NCBI RefSeq assembly: GCF_004011695.2
Contig: NC_082405.1
Location: 248,001-312,000 of the forward strand
Direction: 5' to 3'
DNA: 64,000 nucleotides
Source: Ascochyta rabiei
Lineage: Eukaryota > Ascomycota > Dothideomycetes > Pleosporales > Didymellaceae
Positions 1 through 11,118 of this stretch are shown one piece after another; position 1 is the stretch's first letter, and every line of letters begins with the position of its first letter. Position numbers and translations under genes: made by a program. Under the pieces are notes generated by a model that saw only the letters and a program-made list of their open reading frames with translations, did no database searches and was not told the origin of the DNA.

Positions 1-485
1 CGCTAACGATAAGGAGGATAATCATCCTCCTAAGCTGCAATATGCTTAGTAATAGGAGCAATCTCCTGCACTCTACGCCATATTGTGATGCATGAATAGG
101 CCTCTTTCCTACCTTGTGGAATAACCCCAGCCTTAACCTGTATGTCCTGCCAAGTCTCTGCTTTCTTTTTAAACTAGCAGTAATCTAGATAGTTGACTAT
201 TGCGTGTGCGTCAGCTCTAGTGAGCTGTTGTAGTGCACCCTGTACATCTGAGTGGTTGCTGTGATAGAGTGTACGTGGCTCCTTAGACTAAGCAACCTTA
301 TAAGCAGTTAAGTAAGGGATATTAAGGGCAGCTTTAATATCTTTAAAAGAGCAAGGTATGTGGTGTACGTCGCAGAAGTGTAGAATACCCAGGATTGCAC
401 TGCGCTGAGGTGTGTGGAGGTGCTGTTGGGACGCCTCATCAGACACGTACACCGGCGGCGGGGTGTTAAAGTGCTAATAAAAACG
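1..485 (-). pseudogene. Degenerate Tc1/mariner-type transposase N-terminus (RIP-like), cut by the window edge
   Basis: One minus-strand frame runs from about 480 down to base 3. It reads as a fungal Tc1/mariner transposase N-terminal region: a TPQRSAILG-like start, then helix-turn-helix-like segments (FKDIKAALNIPYLTAYKV, then ETWQDIQVKAGVIPQGRK and TIWRRVQEIAPITKHIAA). The frame is broken by five stops at 3-5, 30-32, 174-176, 288-290 and 474-476. All five are TAG, which is what CAG becomes under C-to-T change at CpA, the signature of repeat-induced point mutation. The catalytic DDE part would lie beyond base 1. The family assignment is by motif resemblance only. The element is inactive as seen. 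Confidence 0.6.
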
Positions 486-907
486 TCTCCCAGCCCTCTT
501 AACTATCTCAGGCATTTAGGGCAAGAAAATTAGGAACAAAACGCGTTGATTTAGGCCTGTAGAGGCCTTGTGGATTCATTAATTTCGTGGTGTTGATGCC
601 GGGCGGCGCACGGGCTTACATCCGGTTTATTCGGAAACATGAAAGGCTGTAGTCGGAGTAGACGCGTGTAAATCTGAGCCTTGCGGTAGGCGCCAAATGG
701 GCTTGCGTATGCAGTGACTTGCGTGGTTGTGAATGGGTATGGTTTGATGGTTGTATTTCAAATCTACTCATGTTTTGGGGGATGGATAGGTCAGGCTTGC
801 TTCCAGTGTTCATGCCTGCGGACCACCACCACTGGTCTATTCATGCTCTGCTCGACTTCATCTCGTTGACTTCAACCGCCTGCCGATACCTGTCCAAGCA
901 CTGCGCA
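486..907. other. Intergenic, 3' side of the acyltransferase gene
   Basis: No supported gene. The left part may be the remaining edge of the transposon. The right part is probably the 3' UTR of the SLC1-like gene on the minus strand. Confidence 0.5.
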
Positions 908-1924
908 TCAACTCCTCTGCCTCAGCTCTTTTCGGAACTGCTCGACGCCACTTGCTCTCGGCAGCGGCACACCATTGCCTTGTTTGCTCCCACTGACGTG
1001 GCTGAGTCTGACCAACTCATCCATCATTGCGTTCCTTGTCCGCTCAACGAGACCATCCACGTCCGCTGCGGTCATGCCTGTTGTCGGGATCGCTGGCAGG
1101 ACAGTGACGTCCACGACGCCCGGCCGGACGATCTTGCTCTTCATATCCAGCACGTGGCTGTAGTTCGCCGCCACGACGGGAACAATGGGTACCTGCGCCT
1201 GCACAGCAAGATGGAATGCGCCCTTCTTGAACGGCAGCAATGTGGGCTCGGACGCATAGCTGCGTGTGCCCTCGGGGAATATGAAGACGGATTGGCGGTC
1301 GTTGCGCATCGTGTTTGCGGCGCTGTCAAAGGCCGCGCGGGCCGTGGCACGGTTGGCGCGGTCGATGAAGACGGTCTTGGAGAGAGCCATGAACTGGCCG
1401 AGGAAGGGCGTGTATTTGAGGCTGGACTTTGCTGTCACGGAGCAGTAAGGGGGGAACATGCAGCCAAGCATCAGGACATCGAGTTCGCTGGAGGCAACAC
1501 AAGTCAGTTTCCCGGTCCCTCGCAGGACGCGTCTCGTCAAGTCGAGGGCGAGCACTCACGTCTGGTGGTTGCCCACAAACACTGCAGGCCTCGTGTCCAA
1601 GGCCTCCTTGCCCCCTCTCCTCCCACCTTCTTCCCTACCCCCAGCTTCGTCCACTCGGAAGGTGATTCCCGTGCTCAGCCACATGGTCCACTTGAACGCG
1701 CGCCCGACCGTCCACTGGCTCAGTCCACCGTAGCCAATGGCCCGCAGGAAGACGCTCGCGAAGACGCCATAGCTGGCACAGAGGATCAGGAACAGGAACG
1801 CGGTGATGCTGAAGGCGACAAAGGTGGCTTGCCGGGCCAGTCGCGCGGGCAGCACCAGGGAGAGTGCGCGGAGCAGCATGATGAGCGCAATGGGCGCGGC
1901 GGAGAGGTACGCGAGCCAGCTCAT
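908..1924 (-). CDS. SLC1: 1-acyl-sn-glycerol-3-phosphate acyltransferase
   Basis: Predicted 314-aa lysophosphatidic acid acyltransferase, which makes phosphatidic acid in the ER or lipid droplet membrane. Two exons: 1924-1560 and 1487-908. The intron at 1488-1559 (72 bp, GTGAGT...AG) splits the catalytic NHQT-ELD motif (an NHX4D block), and splicing restores it exactly. Exon 1 encodes two hydrophobic segments near the N-terminus. Exon 2 carries the FIFPEGTRS block that binds the glycerophosphate, and a PIVPVV segment, both typical of the PlsC family. Length matches fungal Slc1 proteins (about 300 aa). The start is the only methionine that precedes the membrane segments. The C-terminus is polar and ends in QRS. 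Confidence 0.9.
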
Positions 1925-2603
1925 GCTGGAGTGAGTTTGGGGTCGGCGGCGGGCGGGCGGGCGGGCTATGACCGTGTCGGCATGCGATTGGCGGGCTGGC
2001 GTGGTTCAACTTCGAGGGGTGCGCGCTGGGCAGGTCAAGTCGAGTCGAGCCCGAGTCTGCGTCTGCGTTTGTTGGCTGCGTATCGCACAGGGCAAGACGC
2101 CGCGACGTGAAATTGAGCGTGACTGTAGAAGCGGTAGCAGCAGCGGCGAGGCCTCGATAATGGCATCTATCGTGCCTCCACCCTAGACCTAATATCGATT
2201 CATGTCAGGCGGATGCCGCACGAGGCAGCGGGGCCATTTACTTTTTTTGCGCCGCCGTGATAGGCGCCGAGGTCCGTTGCCGCCGATCTCGCTAAGCTCT
2301 CCTCTCCTGTGCAGTGTGACGTCTGCTGCGCCGCCGTCTTGGGTTTCCAACGTCAAGCCCAGGAGAAATCTGAGACGAAATGACACGTCTCTGTGCGCTC
2401 ATTGCGAGCATGAGCTGAGTCTATCCGCACAACACCTTCCTTTCCTGTGGCTGCACGCGTGACTTGTGCATCATCAGCGCCGGTCTGGTGCCAACCACTC
2501 GGGGCATCACATGTATCATCACATGCAGACTGCTGCACCCTCTTGCAGCGTCGAGTCTGACGCCGCAGAGCACTAGAGCATGTGCATACATTCATCTCCT
2601 TGA
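1925..2603. other. Intergenic between SLC1-like and membrane-protein genes
   Basis: Nothing supported as a gene. The part next to 1924 should hold the promoter of the minus-strand acyltransferase; it has C/T-rich stretches (minus strand) and no clear TATA box. Confidence 0.4.
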
Positions 2604-3844
2604 TTACTCGATGAGCCATTGACATTGACAGGAAGTGTCTGCTTGATCTTCATCCGAGCCAGCTTCAGATTGCGCATCAGATACCTCCAAGCTTACCTTC
2701 TCATTCCTCTCTTCCAGGCCTCCGTCGACACCGACCACAACCCTCTCGCAGTAAGGCACACTACCAGTAGCCGGCACCCTTTGCTCCAAGAGCTGCAGCT
2801 TGTACGGAAGCCGACGACTGGCTTCAGGCGCTGCATCTGTCACATTGGACACCGAGCCCCCACCCTTCTCTGCGTAGATGGAGCCCTCCAGCCGCGTGTC
2901 GTTGAATCTGCACCGCCAGAGCGACAGCCCAGGCTGAAATATTGTGTGTCTCGGTTGGCCCTGCATTGGCGACGAATTGGTCTTTTCTTGCCCGAGTTGG
3001 TCTTCTCGAAGTATCACAGTCCGGCTATAGATTGCAGAGAATCGATACTGCGCTTCATCGCCGGAACCATCAAGAGCCACCAATGCTGTCGGACCGATTT
3101 CTGGAGCTTGCTGGCCGCAGTGAACGCTGCGATTAGAAGTCGAAGGAAGTCCGAGGGTGATCATAATAGGCTCGTCGGCGTCTTCGCCCTGTGATGGCAG
3201 GATGCTAAGCTGTAACATGGTGTCAAAGGCGCACTGCCATGCGCGTGACTCATTCGCTCGCGCTAGACACTTCGAGCTCTGCTGCTGAGGGAACTGGATG
3301 GGTACCATGAAGGTACCTCGCTCAAGGGTCGAGGTGGTAGCTGTATTCGTCTCGTTGCTTCCAGTCTCCCGAATCTCAGAGTGATTGCTGATACACGTGT
3401 TAGCCTCTTTTCCTGCGGCATCACATGAAGGTCATACTCTTCTGAACGTTTAGGACCGGCCGCTAACAAGGCAATCCCCACTGTCAGTAGCAGAAGGGCT
3501 TGCAAACCCAGTACTGCTAGCACGCGGTACTTCACAGACATCCGACCCCAGGTTCGACCCCATGCTGATTTTGGAACACTTGGCAGAGGCTTCTCAAGCC
3601 CTTCTCTTTGCTCCATGATAAAAACCTCCTTCTCGTCCAGGCACGCACTGACTGAGAGCGCGCTGTAGTCAGTGCATAGTTCCAATGGGACCACCTCGAG
3701 GCCATCTTCGATATCTGGCGACCTTGCTGAGTCTGAGAATGTTGAGGCGCTGTGAGTACGGACGGGCTTGTAGTGCGGTGGAAACACTGTGTAGATACTG
3801 GGGAGCTCCTGGATGCTCCTGACCGATCTGCGTGGGAGCTGCAT
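2604..3844 (-). CDS. Single-pass membrane protein of unknown function (DUF7820-like)
   Basis: Two exons, 3844-3438 and 3387-2604, joined across a 50-bp intron at 3388-3437 (GTATGA...GCTAACA...CAG), give 396 aa. Residues 1-105 are polar with many Ser and Pro. Residues about 108-129 form one hydrophobic helix preceded by Lys/Arg, so the N-terminus is probably cytosolic. The rest is an extracellular or luminal domain with several N-glycosylation sequons and conserved-looking cysteines (SKCLARANESRAWQC, LWRCRFNDTRLEG, PYCERVVV, CQCQW). The layout resembles the Pezizomycotina family I remember as DUF7820, but this is unverified. The function is unknown; the gene stands alone. Confidence 0.7.
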
Positions 3845-6634
3845 GGCTGCAGTGAGAGGATGTACTAGGTATTATAATATTCGGTGTAGTTTACGAAAAG
3901 TGTGAAGAGAACCAATACTGGACCAGCCAGTTGTTGTGTGGGTCAGCGAACGACAGAAAGGGACATGTAGAACCGTAGGAGCAGCCAGCGCATGCTCGAT
4001 GGAGCATCGGCGGCTGGCAGCTATAAGCTTCCATAGCATCTCAACAAGCCAAGCTCTACCGAGGTCTCCACACGGACAAGGTGATCCTACCGGCTGCGCC
4101 GCAATGCTGCTGGAGCTTGCTGGCCACTCAGACTACCAATGTACCTGCTTGTGGAAATTATGCTGACAATCATTGCATCCCGTACAAAAAGGCTCTGTTT
4201 CGTCGCATTAACAAAGCAATCGAAAGCGGTCAAAAGCCCAGAAAGGAAGTATTGGGTGGCGCAAACCGCTGGCTGTACGTTCACCACTGCGAGTGAAGTG
4301 GTCCGTGCATTAAGCGCTTGACGCTGGTCTACAGAGAGGTCGTCACATCTTAGATGACATCGACTTTTGCTCTTCCAATCCGGGGCATGTATTTGAAAGA
4401 TACCGTATATAGCATGACTGTTGATAGCACGAAGCCGACACGTCGAGTCGCGTTTGCTAATGCGTGTCTAACCGCGATCGATAGGTCGCTTTGGGGGTTT
4501 CGAAACACTGGGAGGTTGGAGTATAGATGTGGAGTCAAACAAATCAGTCACAGTGTAGACTGTAAATTTATTCATATTTCATGTGAGCCTACCGGTGAGT
4601 TTCGAAACTAAGGTGAAAGGATAGGATGTGATCTGGGATAGTAGGAGCGGTGCAGTCAAGTCAAGAGTGACGCTAGTGGGAGCTTAGGTAAGTCTCATCC
4701 ACTGCAACTACTATTGACGTGAATGGTGTACCATGGATCCATCGCTTTTCAAGGTGTTATAATATTCGTCGTGTATTGATCTGGCAGATGGCGTGCGTTG
4801 TGCTGTGCACCTTCTGACCTTTGAACAGAAAACGTGCAGAAATTGGCCCTGGTCCAGGCACAACTACAGGGAGAAAATTTGACACCCCCAGCCTCGAGCC
4901 CCGAGTATTGTCGTGATGAAAACCTAGTAGCTTAGGGGGAGATAAGCAAGTCCTCGCTAGAGTTTGAAGCAATCTACACATACCCTCTTATGGCGGGAGA
5001 GACTACAGATCGGTGCGCGAGGGGAGTGCGAGACAAGAGCAGTAGTTTTGCGAATGACAAAAGTCTCCGGACCTGAATCATAGAGTGACGAAGTCCAAAT
5101 ACACTGTTCCAACAGAATCATGTCTGACCAGATAAGCCAGTTCGCATCGCCACTGAACCTGTGCAGGCAATAGATTGAAAGACGCGAAGAAGCGAAGGTT
5201 TTGGATTGGAATCCTAATGCAGCAGGGAGAGAAGTACACGTAGCCACATAATTGCACAGCGTCTGGGGCGCTGCCGGCTGAGAATCGATATGGATGAGAG
5301 ACCGTATGCAACGTGAAGAAATAAGACAACGCTACCGAAGTCCGTAGTGAAGGCTCAGACGGACATCACAGAGCACTTCTTGTTGAGACAGAAAAGACGT
5401 TTTTTTCAGCTTAGGTCTAGCGAAGGCGATCGAGAAGTACCGGTATTAGAGCTGGAGATGGCTGATGTTGGTGTTGAGTGCTGTGGTGCCAAATCTGGGG
5501 AAACGAACAGCGGGCACGGCCCAGCTCGATGCGTCCAAGCACAGCCGTAACACAGCCAACGCCATGTCTCACAAGGAGTCTCTCTACCTGACTCACGATC
5601 ATGCTTGTCTCCATGATTGACCAATGTTCGCTTACCATTAGGATCTTGAGTGCGAGCGTTCGGCGTCTGCGAGCGCAACCCACCGCCAGCATCGAGGTTT
5701 CAGGAGCTTCTGCATCACCACGGGATCTTCACAGCTGGCAGATCATTTCATCATCGGCCGGGATGGTATCTGAGATCAACGCGCAACACAGAAGTAATCC
5801 TATAGAGAGTGCGTAACAATGCGCATCGCAATAAGGAGACTGACTGAAGCAAACGTCAACGTCATCGCCGAGCCTGTAGCAATAGTTGAGAACAGTACTT
5901 ACTCCGAGCGCTGTCTACCTACTCCAGATTTAGGATTGATCCAGTATCAACAACACAGACCACGACGCTTGTTTGGGGCACAGCACTGCAGCTCGCATCG
6001 TCAGCCCTTCGGTCCTTCACAGCACCGCCTCACGGGCCCGGTGCATCACCATCAAGGGAGAGCAGTGCGGCGAAATGCAGGGTCTGTGTGGCTGCCGCAG
6101 GTGTTTTCTGCATAGTTGGGCCCAGGCACTTGCGCGCTGTGATTGGCTATAGTCGGTGTCTGCGTATCTGACACACCCTAGTCTCCACAGTTGTTTCATG
6201 GAACTCCAGACGAAAGCGAAGGAGCACAACGATTGACCAGTTGGCCGTGCTCAGCCTTCAAACAGGAGACGGCATGACTTTGACTATAGGATCCAGCGGA
6301 GATTGCGTGGACAACGGATGCCGGCTTTTAATACTCGGTGCTCCTCCAGCACTCAGACCTCATTCTTGTCCCAACCTTCAACTTTTGTGCATTTTCGCGT
6401 CATCTTATACCACGCTCCCTTCAATCGCTTTGTGGACGCTGGTCGACCTCACTCATTACATCTGCCACGACGAAGCTCTATCTTGAGCATTCCATTCATT
6501 CGCGCTGCCACTTGCGATTGATCTACAATTCAACCACTTGCGACAACGTACCATTAGATCTTCCGTGAAGAGTACTTTCTACAAAGCCAGACACTTGTCT
6601 TTCAATCTAGGTTTCGACAAAAACAAATAACAAA
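3845..6634. other. Long intergenic interval without a recognisable gene
   Basis: About 2.8 kb with only short overlapping frames on both strands, none with recognisable domains or credible splice partners. The last few hundred bases (6330-6634) are pyrimidine-rich on the plus strand, end in an A-rich leader (AAAACAAATAACAAA) before the ATG at 6635, and are probably the promoter and 5' UTR of the Crh-type gene. Confidence 0.5.
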
Positions 6635-8181
6635 ATGCGTTTCACATCCTACGCCACTGCGAGCGCCCTGGCTGCTCTAGCCAGCGCCCAGACATTCACC
6701 GACTGCAACCCCATGGAGAAAGCGTGCCCGAACAACCCAGCCATGCCTCAGACCTGGGAGACGGACTTCACAGCCGGCAAGGATGCCATCAAGGGCTGGA
6801 AGCAGACTGCCGGAAGCCTCACATACAGTGCTGAGGGTGCCGAGTTCAGTGTTGCAAAGAAGGGCGACGCTCCTACAATCGGCTCTGAAGCTTACCTACA
6901 CTTCGGCTATATCGAGGTCAAGATGAAGGCCGCTCCAGGCCAGGGCATCATCTCCTCAATTGTTCTTCAATCCGACGACTTGGACGAGGTCGACTGGGAA
7001 TGGATCGGCGGCGTCGATAGCAAGACGCAAATGAACTACTTCGGAAAGGGTGAGATATTTGCTATTCACGTGGGAACGGGGGACAATTCTGACTTGTGGT
7101 TGTAGGAAATACGACAACTTACGATCGCATGATTGAGGCCGACGTTTCCAGCACTCAGAACGAGTTTCACACGTACGCTCTCAACTGGACTTCGGAGTCG
7201 CTTACCTGGATCATTGACAACAAGCCGATGCGCACCCTTAACTACGCTGATGCCAACGGCGGCAAGAACTTCCCTCAGACTCCCTGCAACGTCCGTCTTG
7301 GTAACTGGCCTGGCGGTGATTCTGAGAACGAGGGTACCCGCCAGTGGGCTGGTGGCGAGGTGGATTACAGCAAAGCGCCCTTCAAGATGACCGTTGCCAA
7401 CATCAAGGTCATCAACTACTCGCCCGGCACTGAATACCACTGGAAGGACAAGTCTGGCTCTTTCGAGTCGATTGAGGTTGTCGGTGCAGGCAACAAGGAT
7501 GGTGCTCCTCAGAACAACGCTGTCCTCGAGTCCTCCGCATCGGCCACTGGCTCCGGCATACCTCTCGAATCCGGCTTTGCTGCACCCTCTGCTACCGGCA
7601 GCGTCGGCAGCGGCAACAGCGGTTCCAACAACTCAAGCACCACCTGCACTGAGGGTCAGCAACAAGCTACACCCGCTCCTGCCTCGGGTGGCAACTCGGA
7701 CTTCAACTACCCCGTTCCCACTGGATCTGCCGGCACCGGCGACGAGACTCCCTGCTCATGCGGCGTCGCCACCGTCACTGTAACCGGCACACCTCCCTCA
7801 GGCGACGCGCCCCCAGCGACCGAGACCCCATCCGCCCCTGCTTCCTCACCCGTCGAGGGCGGCACAGCAACTCCCCCCACCAGCACCGCCATCGTCAGCT
7901 CGGGGCTCCCCAACCAGCCCCCCGCGACCCTGACATCCGTCGTCTCGCCGCCTCCTTACGCAACTACCGGTCTCATCATGGACACGCTCCCCGCCCCGTC
8001 TGTGCCCGCGACCCTCCCCTCGGCACCCTCAACGCCATCCGGTGTCCTGCCCCCAAGCAGCGGCAACGCAACCGTACCTTCGCCCTCCGCGCCCGCCGAG
8101 TTCACCGGCGCCGCGAGCGCCAACAAGGCCGGTGTCGCTGCTATGGCCGTTGTGGGCTGCGCTCTGCTCTTCGCTCTCTAG
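6635..8181 (+). CDS. GPI-anchored Crh-type cell wall transglycosylase (GH16)
   Basis: Two exons (6635-7049 and 7106-8181; intron 56 bp, GTGAGA...TAG, phase 1) encode 496 aa. The order is signal peptide (residues 1 to about 19), a short Cys-containing N-terminal segment (DCNPMEKACPNNPA), a GH16 catalytic domain with the active-site block DEVDWEWIG (two catalytic Glu around an Asp), then a long Ser/Thr/Pro/Gly-rich stalk. A hydrophobic C-terminal tail after a small-residue site (GAASANKAG) fits GPI anchoring. Crh1/Utr2-family enzymes cross-link chitin to beta-1,6- and beta-1,3-glucan in the fungal wall. Codon use in the stalk is very C-rich and repetitive, as in other wall proteins. Confidence 0.9.
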
Positions 8182-8779
8182 ACACGCACCTCTGCGTGGG
8201 CAATCCAGTCGCTCGGCGACGGCTCAGCCGTGTATGGTATTGCATGCTATGGTATGTAGAGGACCTTGAGGATTCTGGGTGTAGATTTTCTGTCAAGCAC
8301 AACGCCTTGGTTAGGGTGCTGTGTCTGTGTACATTTACTAGGCGTCTTGAGTTGGACGAGGATGCTTCGCTGTGCTACTCGCGCTTCGTTGGGGATGTTG
8401 GAGTCCAGTGGGCTGGTACATGGACGAATTCATATCAAGAAGAAGATGATGATGATGATGAAGATGAAGATGAAGAAGAACGAGGCAAATTTGAGTCTTC
8501 TTATTTCACTGCGGTGGCTGTCGCGGACAATTTTGTTGTTTTGTGAATGAGGCTCTTCGGCGTGGGAGGCCGGCTGGCATGTGGCGCTGTCGTTGTGCTG
8601 GTAGTGGTGTGGTTGGCTTGTGGACGGCAAACGACGTGGTCAAGCATACAGGACGTGTTGACGGAAGGAGAGCTTGTGGTAGATGAGAAAGGCCTTTTGT
8701 TGTGAATTATTATTTGATATTCTTACGCTCAATCTCCCCCTTTACAACATGATAAATGTTGAGGCATACCGGTCAGCGC
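8182..8779. other. 3' intergenic interval between convergent Crh and COQ11-like genes
   Basis: Convergent 3' ends flank this interval. Besides the GAT/GAA repeat at 8441-8481 it holds no supported gene. AATTATTATTTGATATT near 8706 is a plausible poly(A) region. Confidence 0.5.
8441..8481 (+). repeat. (GAT)n/(GAA)n microsatellite
   Basis: Imperfect trinucleotide tract of GAT and GAA units downstream of the Crh-type gene, probably in its 3' UTR. Confidence 0.85.
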
Positions 8780-9824
8780 TCACAGCATGTTTTTTCTCCA
8801 CGCGCGCGTCCCCAAACGTTCGATTTCGGGCACTTCAACCGGCCCTCTGACTTGGTCGTCTTCGAGCGCTTCTACAACGGCCTCACCGACCAGATCGGCC
8901 TTCAATGGCTTGATGCCCCCAGCGCCCATCAGCCACGTCAGTCTCCCACCGACGGCGCTATTGATCATGCTCGCAACGGCGCCCCCCGCGGCAATGGGCA
9001 GTGTGAAGGTGCGGCTGGAATCGTACATGAAAGGGGCACGGATGAAGATGGATCGCATAGTGGGGAAGGTTGTGGAGATGATGGACTCGGCTTCGCGTTT
9101 TGTGGTGATGTAGCGTTTGGGTAGGATAGGCGTGCCGGCTGCGGCGGAGATGTAGAGAAAGGTGGGGACGTTTTGCTTGGAAGCTTCCTGGGCAAGACTG
9201 ACGGCTGTGTCGCGGTTCATGACTTCGTAGGTGAGCTGTCCGTCAGACTCCATGGGGCGGAGCGTCTCGCCGTCCTTGCGGTCGAGGGGGTTCTGGGTGC
9301 CTGCTTTTGTCGCCGAGAAGGCTCTCTTCAGCCCGGACAAGGGCGATTCGCGGCCACTGACGACGCCTTTGTAGTCTGCCTCGAGCAGGATGCCCATGGT
9401 GTGGATCACGGCGTCGGCGGACTCGAGGTGCGCGTTGTACGAGGACGGGTCGAGGATGTCGCCTTTGGCCCAGGTCACCTTTGTGGACCATGGCGGAGCG
9501 TCGGCGGAGGAGGTGACCGAGGACCAGTGCGGTGTGCCTGAGCGCGAGACGGAGACGACGGACCAGCCGCGGTGGGCGGCGGCGCGGCAGATGCGGCTTC
9601 CTGGAGGGGTTCGGTCAGAGTGGACGCGTAGAGACGGTGTGGTGGTGGTGGTAGTGGTGTAGTGGTGGTGGTAGTGATGTAGTGGTGTGGTGGTAGTGGT
9701 GATGATGGTGGTGGTGGTGGTGGTGGTGTTGCTATGCTCGTTGAAATGGCGCAGTAAAAGTGTACGTACCCAGAAATCCGTTCCCTCCACACACTACCAG
9801 CTTCTTCTGTGCTGCGGACGCCAT
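8780..9824 (-). CDS. COQ11: Mitochondrial NAD(P)-binding epimerase-like protein, COQ11 type
   Basis: Exons 9824-9770 and 9600-8780 give 291 aa. The 169-bp intron (9601-9769, GTACGT...CCAG) sits inside the Rossmann nucleotide motif; splicing yields CGGNGFLGSRICRAAA, an intact GxxGxxG, which confirms the junction. The family is the atypical short-chain dehydrogenase of fungal mitochondria (yeast YLR290C/Coq11), linked to coenzyme Q biosynthesis. Further family blocks are the DAVIHTMGILLE segment, the YISAAAG strand and a KREAES segment. The short start MASAAQKK was chosen because upstream in-frame residues do not look conserved. It is transcribed divergently from YAF9. The intron is unusually long for this window because it holds a repeat. 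Confidence 0.85.
9640..9732. repeat. (GTGGTN)n low-complexity tract inside the COQ11-like intron
   Basis: About 90 bp built almost wholly from GTG, GTA and GTT triplets on the plus strand (CAC/TAC/AAC on the transcribed side). It accounts for most of the intron's excess length. Confidence 0.9.
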
Positions 9825-10173
9825 TGCTGCGGTGTGGTGTGGGCAAAGCGAGAAAGTGAGCAAGTTGGGACGCAGAGCGCGAGTGGTGATATCATTCGAC
9901 GCGAGAAAGCTCCACACCACAGGCACAGGGCTGACAGGGGTGCGCGGGCGCTACTGGGCACCACCGAGCTCCGTCCGCCCTGCCTCTGCATCAGCTACAC
10001 CTCCACTACTTTACACCTCCACTACTCTACACCCCCACTACTCTACACCCCCACTACTCTACACCCCCACTACTCTACACCCCCACTACTCTACACTTCC
10101 ACTTCTCTACACCTCCACTACAATCCTCTGCTGCCCAACTCTACCCAGCCAGCCCGTGCACACTCACTCCACA
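9825..10173. promoter_or_regulatory. Divergent promoter COQ11-like / YAF9
   Basis: A 349-bp interval between two divergent start codons, so it must contain both promoters. Its YAF9-proximal half is occupied by the 16-bp minisatellite described separately. No TATA box is obvious. Confidence 0.6.
10003..10125 (+). repeat. 16-bp minisatellite in the YAF9 promoter
   Basis: About seven to eight tandem copies of a 16-bp unit close to ACACCCCCACTACTCT. The central copies are nearly identical and the outer ones diverged (CTCC or TTCC in place of CCCC). It ends about 50 bp before the YAF9 start codon. Confidence 0.9.
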
Positions 10174-11118
10174 ATGCCTGCGCCGGCACCCAACAAGCGC
10201 GTCAAGGTGCGTCTGCGTCCCTCGTCGCAGCCCGTCCACAGTCTCAACACATGCTTACCATGCGCAGAACAAGCGCATCTCGCGCAACATAAGTACTGCG
10301 CTCCCTCAGCACGACCCCGTCGCCCACTCACACCCACAGTAATCGGCTCCGAGGCCTGGGCGCTCCCCCCACTGGGCCACCCCGACCGCCCAAAAGGCAT
10401 TCCTGACGACCACACCAAGCGCTGGACCGTCTACGTGCGCCAACCAGACGGCGACCCCTCTCTCAGCACCTGGCTCAACAAAGTCCAGTTCAAGATCTTC
10501 AACACGTACGAGAACCCGCTGCGAACCTGCGACAACCCGCCCTTTGAGGTCACCGAGACGGGATGGGGCGGATTCAGCATCGATATTCGCCTGCATTTCG
10601 TGCCCATCAGCGGCGAGAAGGCGCAGTACAGACAGCACTTCTTGCAGCTTGAAAAGTACGGCTCCGAGGAGCAGCAAGCCCAGCAAGAACGGACGGGCTG
10701 CGTGCGGAGCGAGTTTCTTGAGGTCGTGCACTTCAACGAACCGACCGAGGCCCTGTTCGACGCCTTGACCGCCGAGGATCAGTGGGCGCACCTCGTCCCC
10801 AGCAAGTCCTCGAGTGGGAGTAAGAAGGCCAGTCTCGGCGCCAATGGCCGCTTGAAGCGCGGACTACCAAACGGTGAGCGCAGCGCCCAGCTGCCAGAGA
10901 AAGGCGGCGACGACGTACCTTTCAGCCAGGAGCACGAGCAGGGCCTGATTGACAGCTTGATGGACAAGATTGCCCAGGTGGATCGGGAGCTGGAGAAGGA
11001 GACAGCCCGCAGGGAGAAGACGGAGAATACGCTCAAGGCGCTGAGAGAAGAGCTGGGCCACGAAGCCGCGCAACAGGCAGCACAGCAAGCCTCGGGAGAT
11101 CGGAGTCGCAGGCGGTGA
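10174..11118 (+). CDS. YAF9: YEATS-domain protein of NuA4/SWR1 complexes
   Basis: Three exons (10174-10206, 10268-10292, 10340-11118) give 278 aa; introns are 61 and 47 bp. The N-terminus reads KRVKNKRISRNI, followed by IGSEAWAL. The YEATS fold covers roughly residues 15-150, with KRWTVYVRQP, VQFKIFNTYENP, GWGGFSIDIRLHF and VVHFNEPTE strands. The aromatic GWGGF loop belongs to the acetyl-lysine reader site. The last ~60 residues form a coiled coil (DKIAQVDRELEKETARREK), which in Yaf9 binds the complex. Yaf9 is shared by the NuA4 acetyltransferase and the SWR1 H2A.Z remodeller. The 25-nt middle exon is easily missed by gene finders. Confidence 0.92.
   Translation: MPAPAPNKRVKVRLRPSSQPVHSLNTCLPCAEQAHLAQHKYCAPSARPRRPLTPTVIGSEAWALPPLGHPDRPKGIPDDHTKRWTVYVRQPDGDPSLSTWLNKVQFKIFNTYENPLRTCDNPPFEVTETGWGGFSIDIRLHFVPISGEKAQYRQHFLQLEKYGSEEQQAQQERTGCVRSEFLEVVHFNEPTEALFDALTAEDQWAHLVPSKSSSGSKKASLGANGRLKRGLPNGERSAQLPEKGGDDVPFSQEHEQGLIDSLMDKIAQVDRELEKETARREKTENTLKALREELGHEAAQQAAQQASGDRSRRR

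Noticed and set aside
719..2110. 463-codon plus-strand open frame
   Set aside because: It is antisense to the acyltransferase gene, whose motifs and splice site are clear; the frame is a shadow with unnatural composition.
7758..8546. 262-codon frame across the Crh gene end
   Set aside because: Out-of-frame reading of the Pro/Ser-rich stalk and the GAT repeat.
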